Shown here in pieces: positions 25,758 to 34,933 of a stretch of 64,000 bases of DNA. A model generated the notes under the pieces. That model worked only from the letters and a program-made list of their open reading frames with translations, was not told the origin of the DNA and made no database searches. This stretch comes from Mesobacillus sp. AQ2. GTDB lineage: Bacteria > Bacillota > Bacilli > Bacillales > Cytobacillaceae. The stretch lies in NCBI RefSeq assembly GCF_030122805.1, contig NZ_CP126080.1, forward strand, positions 625,001 through 689,000, read 5' to 3'. The position numbers and the translations under genes are program-made. Each line of letters starts with the position of its first letter. The first letter of the stretch is position 1.

Positions 25758-27269
25758 ATGAAAATCCTGATGTTTTTATCTGAGATGATCCGAAAGAATC
25801 CTATGAAGCTTATTATCCTATCTATTGTCGCTGTCCTGCTTTTTGCTGCTGGTGCGCCTGCAATGAAAATGGCTACAGGCAATGAAACTCTGATTGAGGA
25901 GGATACGAAAGCCTATAAGGATAACCTGGCATTGGAGGAAGAGTTTGGGGGTGAATCGATTCTTGTATTATACGAAGCTGAAAAATCTGAGGACCTTTTA
26001 ACAATCGATACTGTTAACCACATGGCAGGATTGGAAAAGAAGCTGGGTTCTTATGAGGATATTTATACGGTTATAAGTCCTAATACGATGATCAATCAGA
26101 TTTCTGTCAAGCAGTCCGAAAAATACAAGGAAGGTCTTGATGAAGTCATTTCTGGATTGGACAAAATGGGCAGCAGCTTGACTGATATAAGCAAAAAGCT
26201 GAACCAGAATACAGGAGGGCAGCCGCCCGGCGGAAAAAATATCGAACAGAACCTGGCTGAGCTAAACAATGGATTAAGCAAAATGATCGATGGGCAGAAA
26301 AGGCTATCTGCTGGAACTGCCCAGATGGCGAATGGCTATGCGGAAATGGGCGGGCAATTGCACGAGGCTGCTCTGAACATGCAAAAAGTCAGCGAGCAGC
26401 TGGGCAAATCGCTTGATTCAAATCCGCAACAGCAAAAACATGTTCAGCAGCTGATCCAGATGAGCAATCAGTTCGTCCAGCTGTCGCAAAAAATGAATGA
26501 AGCCTCCTTGAATGGTTCAAAAATGACGGCCATCCCTGAAAATACGATTAAAGGGCTAAACGGGATGCAACAGGGGCTTAATAGTCAAAAGGCGACCTTC
26601 AGTGAATTGAATAAGAAGCAAGCGAGCCAATTGAATGATTTAAAAACATTGTCTGCCGGACTTTCGGAAATGGGGAGCAATTTGAGCAAAATGAGCGAAA
26701 ACCTGGAAACAATGGTTTCCTATTCGGATAATATGTCCCCGGGCCTTCCGAAACAACGAAAAACGCTGGATAAAATGATTTATGAAGAAAATGGTGACCT
26801 TCGCGATTTATTCAGTGAAGTGATCGTTGACGATAAGTACATGCTTTTCATCGTGAAGCTGGAAGGGAATGTTGATGACTCGGTGAAAAGTGAGATTTCA
26901 GGCGCGATTAAAGAATATCTGGATGATTATAAATTGGAAGACGTCGAAACGATGGTGTCAGGAAAGCCGGTGCTTGACGATGCGATCAGGACTTCAATGA
27001 AGGAGAGCATGCAAAAAATGATGGGTCTGTCCATCCTGTTCATGATCCTTGTTTTAACGCTCGTCTTCAAGGTCAGATGGAGATTGCTTCCGCTTGTGGT
27101 CATTTTGCTGGCGGTTGTCGCAACTGTAGGTTTGATGGGATGGCTGAGCATTCCGATGACAATGGTTTCAATGGCTGTATTCCCGATTTTAATTGGGCTT
27201 GGCATTGACTATGCGATCCAGTTCCAGAGCCGCTATTCAGAAGAAATGGACACAAGGGGTGAGGCATAA
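25758..27269 (+). CDS. MMPL/RND-type exporter, N-terminal half
   Basis: A 503-residue protein covering the first half of a YdgH-like MMPL transporter. Helix 1 is at about residues 15-36. A very large extracytoplasmic domain follows, with a long Gln/Asn/Ser-rich coiled coil (about 125-340). Then come FMILVLTLVF, LLPLVVILLAVVATVGLMGW and VFPILIGLGIDYAIQFQ, where the acidic GLGIDY motif carries the proton-relay aspartate. It stops at RGEA, and the next ORF begins in another frame with the expected continuation. MMPL pumps use proton motive force to export lipids or hydrophobic compounds. Confidence 0.85.
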   Translation: MKILMFLSEMIRKNPMKLIILSIVAVLLFAAGAPAMKMATGNETLIEEDTKAYKDNLALEEEFGGESILVLYEAEKSEDLLTIDTVNHMAGLEKKLGSYEDIYTVISPNTMINQISVKQSEKYKEGLDEVISGLDKMGSSLTDISKKLNQNTGGQPPGGKNIEQNLAELNNGLSKMIDGQKRLSAGTAQMANGYAEMGGQLHEAALNMQKVSEQLGKSLDSNPQQQKHVQQLIQMSNQFVQLSQKMNEASLNGSKMTAIPENTIKGLNGMQQGLNSQKATFSELNKKQASQLNDLKTLSAGLSEMGSNLSKMSENLETMVSYSDNMSPGLPKQRKTLDKMIYEENGDLRDLFSEVIVDDKYMLFIVKLEGNVDDSVKSEISGAIKEYLDDYKLEDVETMVSGKPVLDDAIRTSMKESMQKMMGLSILFMILVLTLVFKVRWRLLPLVVILLAVVATVGLMGWLSIPMTMVSMAVFPILIGLGIDYAIQFQSRYSEEMDTRGEA

Positions 27270-28675
27270 TGGAAAAAAACAATAATCAGAAAAGCATTTT
27301 AAGTTTAAAACAAACCGTCAAACACATAGTGCCTGCTGTAATGACAGCCATTATTGCGACAGGACTTGGCTTTATGGCGCTGTTTACCTCACCTGTTCCC
27401 ATGATCCAGGATTTCGGGAAAATGCTGACACTTGGAATCTTCATCAGCTTTTTTGCCGGCTTATTTATCTTGATTCCCATTCTATTTACAAGGGACCATT
27501 TTTTTGCAAAAGAAAGCAAGAAAGGTATCAAAACAGGTAAGTCGTCAAAAACAGAGAGATTACTTGAGGGATTGACAAAGAAAGTAATTTCTTTAAAATG
27601 GCTGGTCATCTTTCTAGCTCTATCAACGGCGGTTTTTGGCATATGGGGAGATTTAAAAGCAGGTGTAGAGACCGATGTAGAAACTTTCATGCCACAGGAT
27701 ACACAGGAATTAAAGGATATCCACAAATTAAGAGATATACTTGGAACAACCGACCAGGTAACGATTATGTACAGCACCGACAATGTACTGGATAAAGAAA
27801 CAATCAACTGGACGGACCGAATGACAGAATCAATCAGTAATGAATTTCCTGAAGTAGTAGTAGAAACAAAGTCGATTGCAAGTGTCCTTGAACAGACAAA
27901 TGACGGGAAGATTCCAGAGGATCCAGAGGGAATTGTAAATGATATGCCCGAGGATCAGGTTAAGCTGCTGGTGAATGAAGGACGGACTAAAGGCGTTATC
28001 ACAGTTGGCATTAAACATCTTGAGGCGAGCGAACTGAAAGAGTTTATCGGCAATCTGGAGTCCTATGTTGAAGACAAGGAGCAGAATGGCATCGATACAA
28101 CTGTTACGGGCAAATCGGTACTGGATGTTGAAATGGTATCTTCGCTGACAACCGGTCGTCATGAAATGACCTTGCTTGGAATTGGGCTTGTCTTTATTGG
28201 ACTTTTGGCGATCTACAGACATCCCGTAAAGGCCTTTATTCCGCTGCTTCCCATTCTTTTCATTGTTGGGTGGTCTGGGGGCATCATGTATTTGTTTGAT
28301 ATAAGCTATACACCGCTTACTGCCACACTTGGCGCTTTGATTATCGGAATAGGGACAGAGTTCACGATTTTGATCATGGAGCGTTTTTATGAGGAAAGGA
28401 AAAAAGGTTTCTCTGGCATTGAAGCAATAATGATTGCCAACAAAAAAATTGGCAAGGCAGTTTTAGCTTCAGGGTTATCTGTAATAGGAGGCTTTAGTGC
28501 CCTTCTTGTTTCAGACTTCGTTATTTTAAGTAATTTTGGTATGATGACCTTAATAAACGTTTTCTTTTCACTGATCAGCACAATCATTGTCATGCCAGCC
28601 ATACTGGTCCTTCTAGACAGGCTGGTAAAGACTAAAACGAAAGCTGAGAGGGAAGTGCAAACAAAAACGGGGTGA
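27269..28675 (+). CDS. MMPL/RND-type exporter, C-terminal half
   Basis: A 468-residue protein starting at TAATG, so its ATG overlaps the stop of the first half by one base. It begins cytoplasmically (LSLKQTVKHIVPAVM) and continues with helices, a second extracytoplasmic domain (about 110-290) and the second helix bundle with GTEFTILIMERF. Relatives known to me are single chains of roughly 700-1000 residues. Here the break falls between the helix bundle and the cytoplasmic loop, where two coupled subunits could still assemble. A split gene or a frameshift both fit. Confidence 0.82.
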   Translation: MEKNNNQKSILSLKQTVKHIVPAVMTAIIATGLGFMALFTSPVPMIQDFGKMLTLGIFISFFAGLFILIPILFTRDHFFAKESKKGIKTGKSSKTERLLEGLTKKVISLKWLVIFLALSTAVFGIWGDLKAGVETDVETFMPQDTQELKDIHKLRDILGTTDQVTIMYSTDNVLDKETINWTDRMTESISNEFPEVVVETKSIASVLEQTNDGKIPEDPEGIVNDMPEDQVKLLVNEGRTKGVITVGIKHLEASELKEFIGNLESYVEDKEQNGIDTTVTGKSVLDVEMVSSLTTGRHEMTLLGIGLVFIGLLAIYRHPVKAFIPLLPILFIVGWSGGIMYLFDISYTPLTATLGALIIGIGTEFTILIMERFYEERKKGFSGIEAIMIANKKIGKAVLASGLSVIGGFSALLVSDFVILSNFGMMTLINVFFSLISTIIVMPAILVLLDRLVKTKTKAEREVQTKTG

Positions 28676-28682
28676 ACGTGGT

Positions 28683-29243
28683 TTGAGAGATAAAACAGAC
28701 CAAATTATAAGAGCTGCAATAAATGTCTTTATCAAAAAAGGGTTTTTGCAATCAACTACCCAGGAAATAGCCAAAGAAGCAGATGTTGCAGAGGTTACCT
28801 TATACCGGAAATTTTCAACGAAGCAAAATCTATTCGAGACAGTTATTAAAAAATCACTGGAGAATCACTTCAAAACCAGGATATTTAAACTGGCGGAAGA
28901 GGAAACCGGCCGATTTTTTGAAGAAATTCTCGATGAACGTCTGGAGGTAATCTCCAAGAACCATCAATTGATTAAAATGCTTGTTTCCGAAAGCATGATG
29001 GGAAACCTGACTGGTGACCTTGATTTTCCGAGCGTCATTTATAATGGATTGAAGGCAGGAATCCAGCTGCATTTTGAAAAACAAAATATTGCCGCCGATC
29101 CAGGAATCTTTGCACACCAGATTACCGGCATCCTTGTCAGCAATGTTCTATTTGTAAAGGAGACACCCTATTACAAATTAACAAAAGAGGAAAAACAGAA
29201 GATTTTGGACCATTACACTACTTCGTTAATGGCTAATTTATAA
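28683..29243 (+). CDS. TetR/AcrR family repressor
   Basis: A 186-residue protein starting at TTG, 7 bases after the MMPL stop. The N-terminal helix-turn-helix is TTQEIAKEADVAEVTLYRKFSTKQNLFE; the C-terminal ligand domain is helical and family-variable. As the last gene of the exporter operon it is expected to bind the GTTAGT-N4-ACTAAC sites at 24328, 25592 and 25724 and to be released by a substrate of the monooxygenase or pump. The binding assignment is inferred from location and repeat recurrence. Confidence 0.88.
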   Translation: MRDKTDQIIRAAINVFIKKGFLQSTTQEIAKEADVAEVTLYRKFSTKQNLFETVIKKSLENHFKTRIFKLAEEETGRFFEEILDERLEVISKNHQLIKMLVSESMMGNLTGDLDFPSVIYNGLKAGIQLHFEKQNIAADPGIFAHQITGILVSNVLFVKETPYYKLTKEEKQKILDHYTTSLMANL

Positions 29244-29337
29244 GTAGGATTATCGAGAATGATGAGTTTTTAAGCAAAGCGTTTTAATAGAACTTGATAA
29301 AATCACCGAAAATATAATGAATAAGCAGGCTGTATGA

Positions 29338-29372
29338 TTGCATCGATCCACAGGGATTGATGCAATTTTTTT
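29338..29372 (+). terminator. Terminator of the TetR operon
   Basis: TTGCATCGATCC (29338-29349) pairs with GGATTGATGCAA (29354-29365), followed by seven T. Confidence 0.85.
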
Positions 29373-29553
29373 GCAAACATTTAGCATCAAAGAGTCTTTG
29401 TTAAGCTCACTTAATTTATAGCATTAACACTTATTTAAACTGGATGGTAACCGGGGTTTTAATTTTTTTACAGCGTTTGAAATAATTTACTTTTTATGGT
29501 AATATTTAGAATATAATGATAGAACTTTTTGCGATCTCATGGAGGTGGGTTTA

Positions 29554-29760
29554 ATGGATTTTTTGTCTTGGTATGATTGGATAACACCAACTAATCCTTT
29601 AGCATCTATATTTTTTGGTATTCTATTTACGATTATTTTAGGGATTACAGTATGGGTGGATACTAAGCAATTAAGAACAGTATTCGTCACTGCCATAACA
29701 GGGATTGCTGTAACTGGAATTGGGGTTATAATTTTAAATGCTATTGGCTGTTATGCTTAA
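29554..29760 (+). CDS. Small membrane protein
   Basis: A 68-residue protein using ATG 29554 behind GGAGGTGGG. The ATG at 29539 lies within that ribosome binding site. Two hydrophobic helices (IFFGILFTIILGITVWV and FVTAITGIAVTGIGVIIL) predict two membrane passes. No family is recognised. It ends before a strong terminator, so it is monocistronic. Confidence 0.7.
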   Translation: MDFLSWYDWITPTNPLASIFFGILFTIILGITVWVDTKQLRTVFVTAITGIAVTGIGVIILNAIGCYA

Positions 29761-29798
29761 AATACCCTTTATGCTAAGTGATTTCCTATGAACATTTA

Positions 29799-29832
29799 GG
29801 AGCCGTGGGGACAAACCCTGTGCTCCTTTTTT
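29799..29832 (+). terminator. Rho-independent terminator
   Basis: GGAGC (29799-29803) pairs with GCTCC (29822-29826), with an inner GGG/CCC pairing, then six T. Confidence 0.8.
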
Positions 29833-29871
29833 GCATTGTAGAAAGGTTTGCAAGACAGAAAGGAGTTTGCC

Positions 29872-30516
29872 ATGAAGACGGTAAAAGCCCGGTCGGGACA
29901 TACAACTCAAGACGAGATGCAAAAGAACTTCAGATTTGTAACTATTGCGTTTTTCATAATCAGTCTGTTCATTTCATTGATGAATATACAATCAATCTCG
30001 ACGCTGCCAAGTTGGTTGAATATAAGTTCCATCATTCTACTAATCTGTTCAATTGTGATCTTCGGTTATGGAGTATCACTTTTTAAAAAGAGCATATCCT
30101 GGTTTAATGGAGGACTCCAAATCTTCTTTTTCCTCCTTGTCATAAGCTTTCAGCTCCTCCTGACTTCAACTGGAATGTATACAATTGGAGTCAGGGAGGG
30201 GCAAATTATCGAGGAAGTTAACTACTCCCAGTTAACCCTAGTCGTATATTTTGCTAGTGCTGTCATTTATGTTGTTTTGTCTCTATTTATCTCTTCCCCA
30301 AAACTACGGAGAATGAATAGTTACAAAGCCTATGTAACAGGAACAATTTTAGCAGTGGTAACTATTGCGTTAATATTTTTGATGCTCAATGTCATAAGGT
30401 ATAAAATCTTCACCCAGCCAGATACGGGAAAGGAATCTTATCAGTTTTTTATTGGTGCTGTCCTGGCACTTTTTCCGGCCACAGTATTAGGAATTAGTAT
30501 GATTCGTGCAAAATAG
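29872..30516 (+). CDS. Six-helix membrane protein of unknown function
   Basis: A 214-residue protein; ATG 29872 has AAAGGAG upstream, unlike the earlier ATG at 29848. Six hydrophobic segments are evident (about residues 22-40, 52-75, 82-100, 122-142, 155-176 and 189-208). Family not recognised; no operon partner. Confidence 0.7.
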   Translation: MKTVKARSGHTTQDEMQKNFRFVTIAFFIISLFISLMNIQSISTLPSWLNISSIILLICSIVIFGYGVSLFKKSISWFNGGLQIFFFLLVISFQLLLTSTGMYTIGVREGQIIEEVNYSQLTLVVYFASAVIYVVLSLFISSPKLRRMNSYKAYVTGTILAVVTIALIFLMLNVIRYKIFTQPDTGKESYQFFIGAVLALFPATVLGISMIRAK

Positions 30517-30591
30517 CGGAAGGGAAAGAGGAACGATGATCTTGTCCCATTCAGGCGTCGAAATAAAAGCTGAATGGTGCTTAAATAACCT

Positions 30592-30620
30592 AAGGGAAGC
30601 TAAATAACGCTTCCCTTTAA
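30592..30620 (+). terminator. Terminator-like hairpin
   Basis: AAGGGAAGC (30592-30600) and GCTTCCCTT (30609-30617), followed by a TTAAATTT stretch. A dispersed-repeat copy (AGAACCGTCCCCATGTCCC) lies at about 30689-30710. No gene is seen in 30620-30814. Confidence 0.6.
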
Positions 30621-30814
30621 ATTTGATTAGAGACATGCGAGCGGAATTTTTTTGGTGATTTAATAACCAAGAAACAGGGATTTTCAGGATACAAGAACCG
30701 TCCCCATGTCCCTCACTGTCTGGTGCTATGTTGCCACTTGTACTAAAACTTCTGCTTTAAATGCTTTCCGTGTTGATTTAAACTAAATTCATTAAGCAAG
30801 TTAAAAGAAGTGAA

Positions 30815-31459
30815 GTGATAAAATTGAAGCTGAAAATACAAATTCCCTTTTTTATAATCGGACTTATCCTTTTTAGTTACGGTATAGCGGTGGCAATCAA
30901 GGTTAAGTACTTAGGGGTCCACCCTTGGGATGTATTGAATATTGCACTTTATGATAAGTTTGGTTTGACAATCGGAACATGGAACGTGATTTTTGGTATC
31001 ATGTTAGTTCTTGTAACGCTTTTGATTGATCGAACTTATGTTAACATTGGTACTTTTATTAATGCACTGATGGTTGGCACGATGGTTGACTTTTTTCTCT
31101 GGCTGGATATCTTGCCCCAGGCTTCCACGCTCATGTTTGATGTTTTGGTGTTGCTGCTTGGTGTGGTGATCATGGGTATCGGAGGCGGAATGTATAATGC
31201 TGCTCGAATTGGATCAGGGCCCAGAGACGGGTTTATGCTTGCGATTTCAGTTAAGCTCGGGTATTCAATCAGCAGAGTGCGAATTATTGTCGAGAGTGTC
31301 GTGCTGGTGGTTGCCCTGTTACTGGGCGGGCCGGTCTTTATTTTCACCATTATTTATACATTTATCCAGAGTCCTATTTTCCAGGCTTCCTACAAGCTCT
31401 GTACAACATGGATTGAAAAGTTATCTAGCTTAAAAAACAAAAAGGTGATTTCTATGTAA
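30815..31459 (+). CDS. YczE/YyaS-type membrane protein
   Basis: A 214-residue protein with five hydrophobic segments and the conserved KYLGVHPWDVLNI and GSGPRDGFMLAIS motifs of the YczE/YyaS family. B. subtilis YczE is known for its link to surfactin production; the biochemical role of the family is unclear. GTG 30815 was taken as start with AGAAG upstream; TTG 30824 is possible. A dispersed-repeat copy (GGGACAGCGGAACCGTC) follows at about 31488. Confidence 0.8.
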   Translation: MIKLKLKIQIPFFIIGLILFSYGIAVAIKVKYLGVHPWDVLNIALYDKFGLTIGTWNVIFGIMLVLVTLLIDRTYVNIGTFINALMVGTMVDFFLWLDILPQASTLMFDVLVLLLGVVIMGIGGGMYNAARIGSGPRDGFMLAISVKLGYSISRVRIIVESVVLVVALLLGGPVFIFTIIYTFIQSPIFQASYKLCTTWIEKLSSLKNKKVISM

Positions 31460-31540
31460 TAAAACAGAGACTTGTGGCCGTTTTGTGGGACAGCGGAACC
31501 GTCTTGTTTTCTCTTCTGAGTGTAGTACGTGCTGCATCGT

Positions 31541-31940
31541 ATGGGTTTGTATGAAGAATACCTTTAATCGATCATTGAGGGGAAGAAGAAAGTAGAAGTT
31601 CGTTTGAACGATGAAAAGAGACGAAAAAATTCAAGTAGGCAATCTGATCGAATTTGTTAAGGTGCCTGAACAAGATGAAACATTGACTGTAAAAGTAACA
31701 GAACTGCGGAGCTATGATACCTTCAAAGAGATGTATGAAAATATTCCATTCCATGACTTTGATTGTGAAGGTTGGACAATGAAAGAGATGGTAGAGGGCA
31801 CTTATGAAATTTATACTCCACAGCAGGAGAAGCAGTGGGGAGCTTTAGCGATCACAATTAAATTTCAACAGAAAAGCAATGGAGATAAGTTCCGTTGCTT
31901 TTTTTATTTATCTTTCAGAAAGTTTAGCGTGGGACATTAA
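31541..31940 (+). pseudogene. ASCH-domain protein, degraded
   Basis: The ASCH fold can be read across two frames. The first frame gives LYEEYL, stop, SIIEGKKKVEVRLNDEKRRK. The second gives IQVGNLIEFVKV, LTVKVTELRSYDTF, IYTPQQEKQWGALAITI. The join lies in an A6 run near 31625, where one base fewer would restore the frame. A TAA replaces a sense codon near the start, and the C-terminal reading frame runs on through the terminator. ASCH proteins are small RNA-binding-type regulators. Confidence 0.6.
31874..31905 (+). terminator. Terminator of the ASCH pseudogene
   Basis: AAGCAATGGA (31874-31883) pairs with TCCGTTGCTT (31891-31900), then seven T. Confidence 0.75.
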
Positions 31941-31989
31941 TTTTCATATTAAACTAATTAAAAATAATTTTTAAAATTACTGTAAAAAG

Positions 31990-32015
31990 TGAAATAAATG
32001 TTGTTCGGATTCGAC
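31990..32015 (+). promoter_or_regulatory. ECF-type autoregulatory promoter
   Basis: TGAAAT (31990-31995), 16 bases, then CGAC (32012-32015) resembles the SigX/ECF pattern TGTAAC-N16-CGAC. It sits about 50 bases before the sigma factor gene, as expected for autoregulation. Confidence 0.5.
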
Positions 32016-32063
32016 TAATTTATGAGTATAAAAAATTGATGGGAAAATGGAGTTGACCAGCTG

Positions 32064-32564
32064 ATGATTAGCAACAAAATTTCAGAGTGGTTTTACTTGT
32101 ACAACAAAGATATATACCATTTTTTAGTTTATTATATCGGCTCAAATGATGTGGAAGATCTGGTGCAGGAAGTTTTTATGCGGGCAATTAAAGGCTTTGA
32201 TACGTATCAGGAAAAATCAAGTCCCAAAACCTGGCTTTTTTCGATTGCGCGCCATGTGGGGATAGATGAAATTAGAAAAAGGAAGCGTCTTAGGGTGAAG
32301 CAAATGATCAGGTTCTGGGATGACCAAACAGATAAGGCAACGCCTGAGGAAATCCTCCAGCTTAATGAAAATAACAGATTGCTTTATCAAGCAGTCCAAT
32401 CGCTTAAAGCAAATTATCGGGACGTCATCATCCTTAGAGGTATTAAAGAACTTTCTGTATCTGAAACAGCATCCATTTTAAATTGGACTGAAAATAAGGT
32501 GCGTATTAACTACCATCGTGCGTTAAAGATACTGCAAAAAAGCGAAGGAGGATTTTCACTATGA
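32064..32564 (+). CDS. ECF RNA polymerase sigma factor (SigX-like)
   Basis: A 166-residue protein. Sigma region 2 carries DVEDLVQEVFMRAIKGF and SPKTWLFSIARHVGIDEIRKRKR, and sigma region 4 carries YRDVIILRGIKELSVSETASILNWTENKVRINYHRALKIL. Length is typical of ECF factors. The stop overlaps the start of a membrane-anchored partner (ATGA), the classic sigma/anti-sigma arrangement. It probably responds to envelope stress. The SigX-like label is approximate. Confidence 0.92.
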   Translation: MISNKISEWFYLYNKDIYHFLVYYIGSNDVEDLVQEVFMRAIKGFDTYQEKSSPKTWLFSIARHVGIDEIRKRKRLRVKQMIRFWDDQTDKATPEEILQLNENNRLLYQAVQSLKANYRDVIILRGIKELSVSETASILNWTENKVRINYHRALKILQKSEGGFSL

Positions 32565-33331
32565 AAGACCATGAGAAATTTTATGATTTAGAGAGAAAAA
32601 TCAAATCATTACCAGAACCTGATTATGATAAAAAGTTCACTAAGGATACACAAGATATTATCCATGAAAATCTGCTGAAATTTGCAAGGTCAAATGATAA
32701 GAAGAAAAAAGGGAGAGCTGCGACAATGAAAAGGATTACAGCGGGTTTAGCGAGTGTAGCTGCTATACTATTATTCGCCATCCTTATTATTCCGTTTAAT
32801 GAGGAACGTCCATCAAGTCCTGATTCAAATGAACAAGGGCAACAAAGCAAGGAAAATCCTCCAATAGATGAAAACAAAGTGGACGATAATAAAGATCCTC
32901 TAGATCAGAACGAACCTGATGATAAAGTAACAGATACGATTCTTTATGAAAATACAGAATATGGATTCAACTTTGAACTTCCAAAAAGTTGGGAGGGTTA
33001 CAAGATTGTCTCTGATTCCTGGGAAGGTATTTCTACTGATCAACAAATAATTGAAAGTGGCCAAATCCTTTCAATTAGACATCCTGAATGGACGGAGGAA
33101 AAACCGAAACAAGATATTCCGATCATGATTTTTACACTTAATCAGTGGTCCGTACTTGAAAAGGGGGAATTTCATATTGGGGCAGCACCTGTTCGCCCAT
33201 CAATCCTGGGTCAAAATAATGAGTATGTTTTTGCACTTCCACCGAGATATAACTATGCATTTCCAGAGGGGTATGAAGAAGTAGAAAACATTCTAGAAAA
33301 CAATCCACTTCAACCGCAAAATGCAGAATAA
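32561..33331 (+). CDS. Membrane-anchored anti-sigma factor
   Basis: A 256-residue protein. Residues 1-64 are cytoplasmic and charged, likely the sigma-binding region. A transmembrane segment at about 66-87 (ITAGLASVAAILLFAILIIPF) is followed by an acidic low-complexity linker (90-130) and an extracytoplasmic domain starting YENTEYGFNFELPKSWEGYK, which senses an unknown signal. Translationally coupled to the sigma factor. There is no recognised zinc-binding anti-sigma motif (HxxxCxxC), so assignment rests on topology and operon context. Confidence 0.78.
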   Translation: MKDHEKFYDLERKIKSLPEPDYDKKFTKDTQDIIHENLLKFARSNDKKKKGRAATMKRITAGLASVAAILLFAILIIPFNEERPSSPDSNEQGQQSKENPPIDENKVDDNKDPLDQNEPDDKVTDTILYENTEYGFNFELPKSWEGYKIVSDSWEGISTDQQIIESGQILSIRHPEWTEEKPKQDIPIMIFTLNQWSVLEKGEFHIGAAPVRPSILGQNNEYVFALPPRYNYAFPEGYEEVENILENNPLQPQNAE

Positions 33332-33480
33332 AGGACATTCAATAATAAATGAAAACCATAACAACTAAATCTGGCCAAACAGAAGAAAAAGACGAGGAAT
33401 GTTCATTCATTAAATCTATTGAAAAACACTAAACTCTGGATAGAGGCACTTTTTTATCAGGCTATCCGTGGTAGAGTGAA

Positions 33481-33507
33481 AAGAACCTTAATTGAGGTTC
33501 TTTTTTT
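33481..33507 (+). terminator. Terminator of the sigma/anti-sigma operon
   Basis: AAGAACC pairs with GGTTCTT around TTAATTGA, followed by a T7 tract. Confidence 0.8.
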
Positions 33508-33594
33508 ATTTAGAAACACGAAAAAATAGATTGCGAATACTCTGATACAGTTTTAAAATGAGGGAGTCAAAGTGATAGAGAGAGAAGGATCAGC

Positions 33595-34431
33595 ATGTGG
33601 ATTGCCGCGGCATTTGTAACGACGTTGAGCTTTGGGATCAATAATACGATTTTTAAATGGAGCACTGCACGACATCTATCAAAGGTACATATTCAGTTTT
33701 TCTTTTACTTGGTAGCCTTTCTGGTCACCCTTGGTTATGGAGTGGTGTCTGGGGAGCTGGAGTTTAACTTACTGGCAATGGTCCTTGGCGGCCTGATTGG
33801 AATATTGAATGCGAATGGGAATATCCAAATGTCGAGGGCATTTGAGAACGGACCGGCCAGCCTGACGTCACCTCTGGTAGGGGCAAACGCGATATTTCCC
33901 ATTCTTGGTGCAGCGATTATTTTTCACGAACAGATCAGCCTGCTCCAATGGCTAGGCATTGTTTTCATACTGGGCTCAGGCTTAGTGATTCAATATTCGC
34001 CAGGTTTGAACCGCGGAACCGAGTATGGTCCATGGCTTTTCCGGGTACTTTTGGCCATTCTTTCGTTCGGGATTCTAGGAATCTTGATGAAGACTACTTC
34101 TTATTTGCAAATCAGTTCGCTTAATACATTAATTTGCATGTATGGAGGCGGAAGTATTTATTTGGGGATTAACAGCATTCGGGAAAAAGAGCATTGGCAG
34201 CGGACGGAAGCCAATATCGGTTCACTCGTTGGGCTGATCAGTGTCATCGGCTACAGCTGTTACTTTTATGCATTGCAAGAGGGAACAGCCAGCATCATCT
34301 TCCCAATTGTGAGCCTGAATTGCCTGGTCGTCATACTTGCTGGCATCTGGCTTTTCAAGGAGAAAATCAAAATGTACCAGCTCGTTGGAATTTTTTCAGC
34401 TTTGCTTGGTATTATTTTTACAAAAATTTGA
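33595..34431 (+). CDS. EamA/DMT-family transporter
   Basis: A 278-residue inner-membrane protein with ten hydrophobic segments in two repeats of five, as in drug/metabolite transporters. Each half ends in a proline- and glycine-rich segment (LTSPLVGANAIFPILGAAIIF and EGTASIIFPIVSLNCLVVILAGIWLF). Substrate unknown. ATG 33595 follows AGAAGGA. Monocistronic, with a terminator downstream. Confidence 0.85.
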   Translation: MWIAAAFVTTLSFGINNTIFKWSTARHLSKVHIQFFFYLVAFLVTLGYGVVSGELEFNLLAMVLGGLIGILNANGNIQMSRAFENGPASLTSPLVGANAIFPILGAAIIFHEQISLLQWLGIVFILGSGLVIQYSPGLNRGTEYGPWLFRVLLAILSFGILGILMKTTSYLQISSLNTLICMYGGGSIYLGINSIREKEHWQRTEANIGSLVGLISVIGYSCYFYALQEGTASIIFPIVSLNCLVVILAGIWLFKEKIKMYQLVGIFSALLGIIFTKI

Positions 34432-34509
34432 GTTAATTAGGGTGGCGGCACTGAATTGACTCCATAATGGTAGACAGGGGATTGTGATCTGTCTCGAATA
34501 TTACATATA

Positions 34510-34544
34510 GCTTGCTAACCTTAATTGGATAGCAAGCATTTTTT
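34510..34544 (+). terminator. Terminator of the EamA gene
   Basis: GCTTGCTAACC and GGATAGCAAGC pair around TTAATT (one mismatch), followed by T6. Confidence 0.8.
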
Positions 34545-34641
34545 ATGAGTATTTGAGTCTTTTGACTCATATTTTTACAAGAGGGAAATTTGGATATTTG
34601 TGGAATTATATATTGGTTATGTCAAATTTTCAGGAGTGGTT

Positions 34642-34791
34642 ATGAATAATCATGTGATTGAGTCTTTTGATGATTTGCTGTCTGCGGCTATTGTGGTTCT
34701 TTCTAGTCGTTTTCAATTTTATATAGCATTGTTCGTTCCCTCTGCATATTTGAATCGCCACATTGAGAATAGCTACTTCCACCGGCTTTGA
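34642..34791 (+). CDS. Possible 49-residue protein
   Basis: ATG 34642 lies 6 bases after CAGGAG and opens MNNHVIESFDDLLSAAIVVL. Composition is plausible but there is no family, terminator or partner; it may be chance. Nothing else is seen between the EamA terminator and the Pho box. Confidence 0.2.
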   Translation: MNNHVIESFDDLLSAAIVVLSSRFQFYIALFVPSAYLNRHIENSYFHRL

Positions 34792-34827
34792 AGGTGATAG
34801 ACCTACCAAATATATTGTTAATTTACA

Positions 34828-34855
34828 TTTACTATCTTTAAACTGAATTTTTACA
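34828..34855 (+). promoter_or_regulatory. Pho-box-like direct repeats before phoX
   Basis: TTTACT, TAAACT and TTTACA start at 34828, 34839 and 34850, an 11-bp period as in PhoP-binding sites (TT[A/T]ACA repeats). They lie about 80 bases before the start codon. Phosphate-starvation control is inferred. Confidence 0.6.
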
Positions 34856-34933
34856 ATAATCTGGTTATGTCTTAATAATTTCCTTTTAATCTATTACTAG
34901 ATTCATAAATACATAGATGAGGAGAGATAAGGT

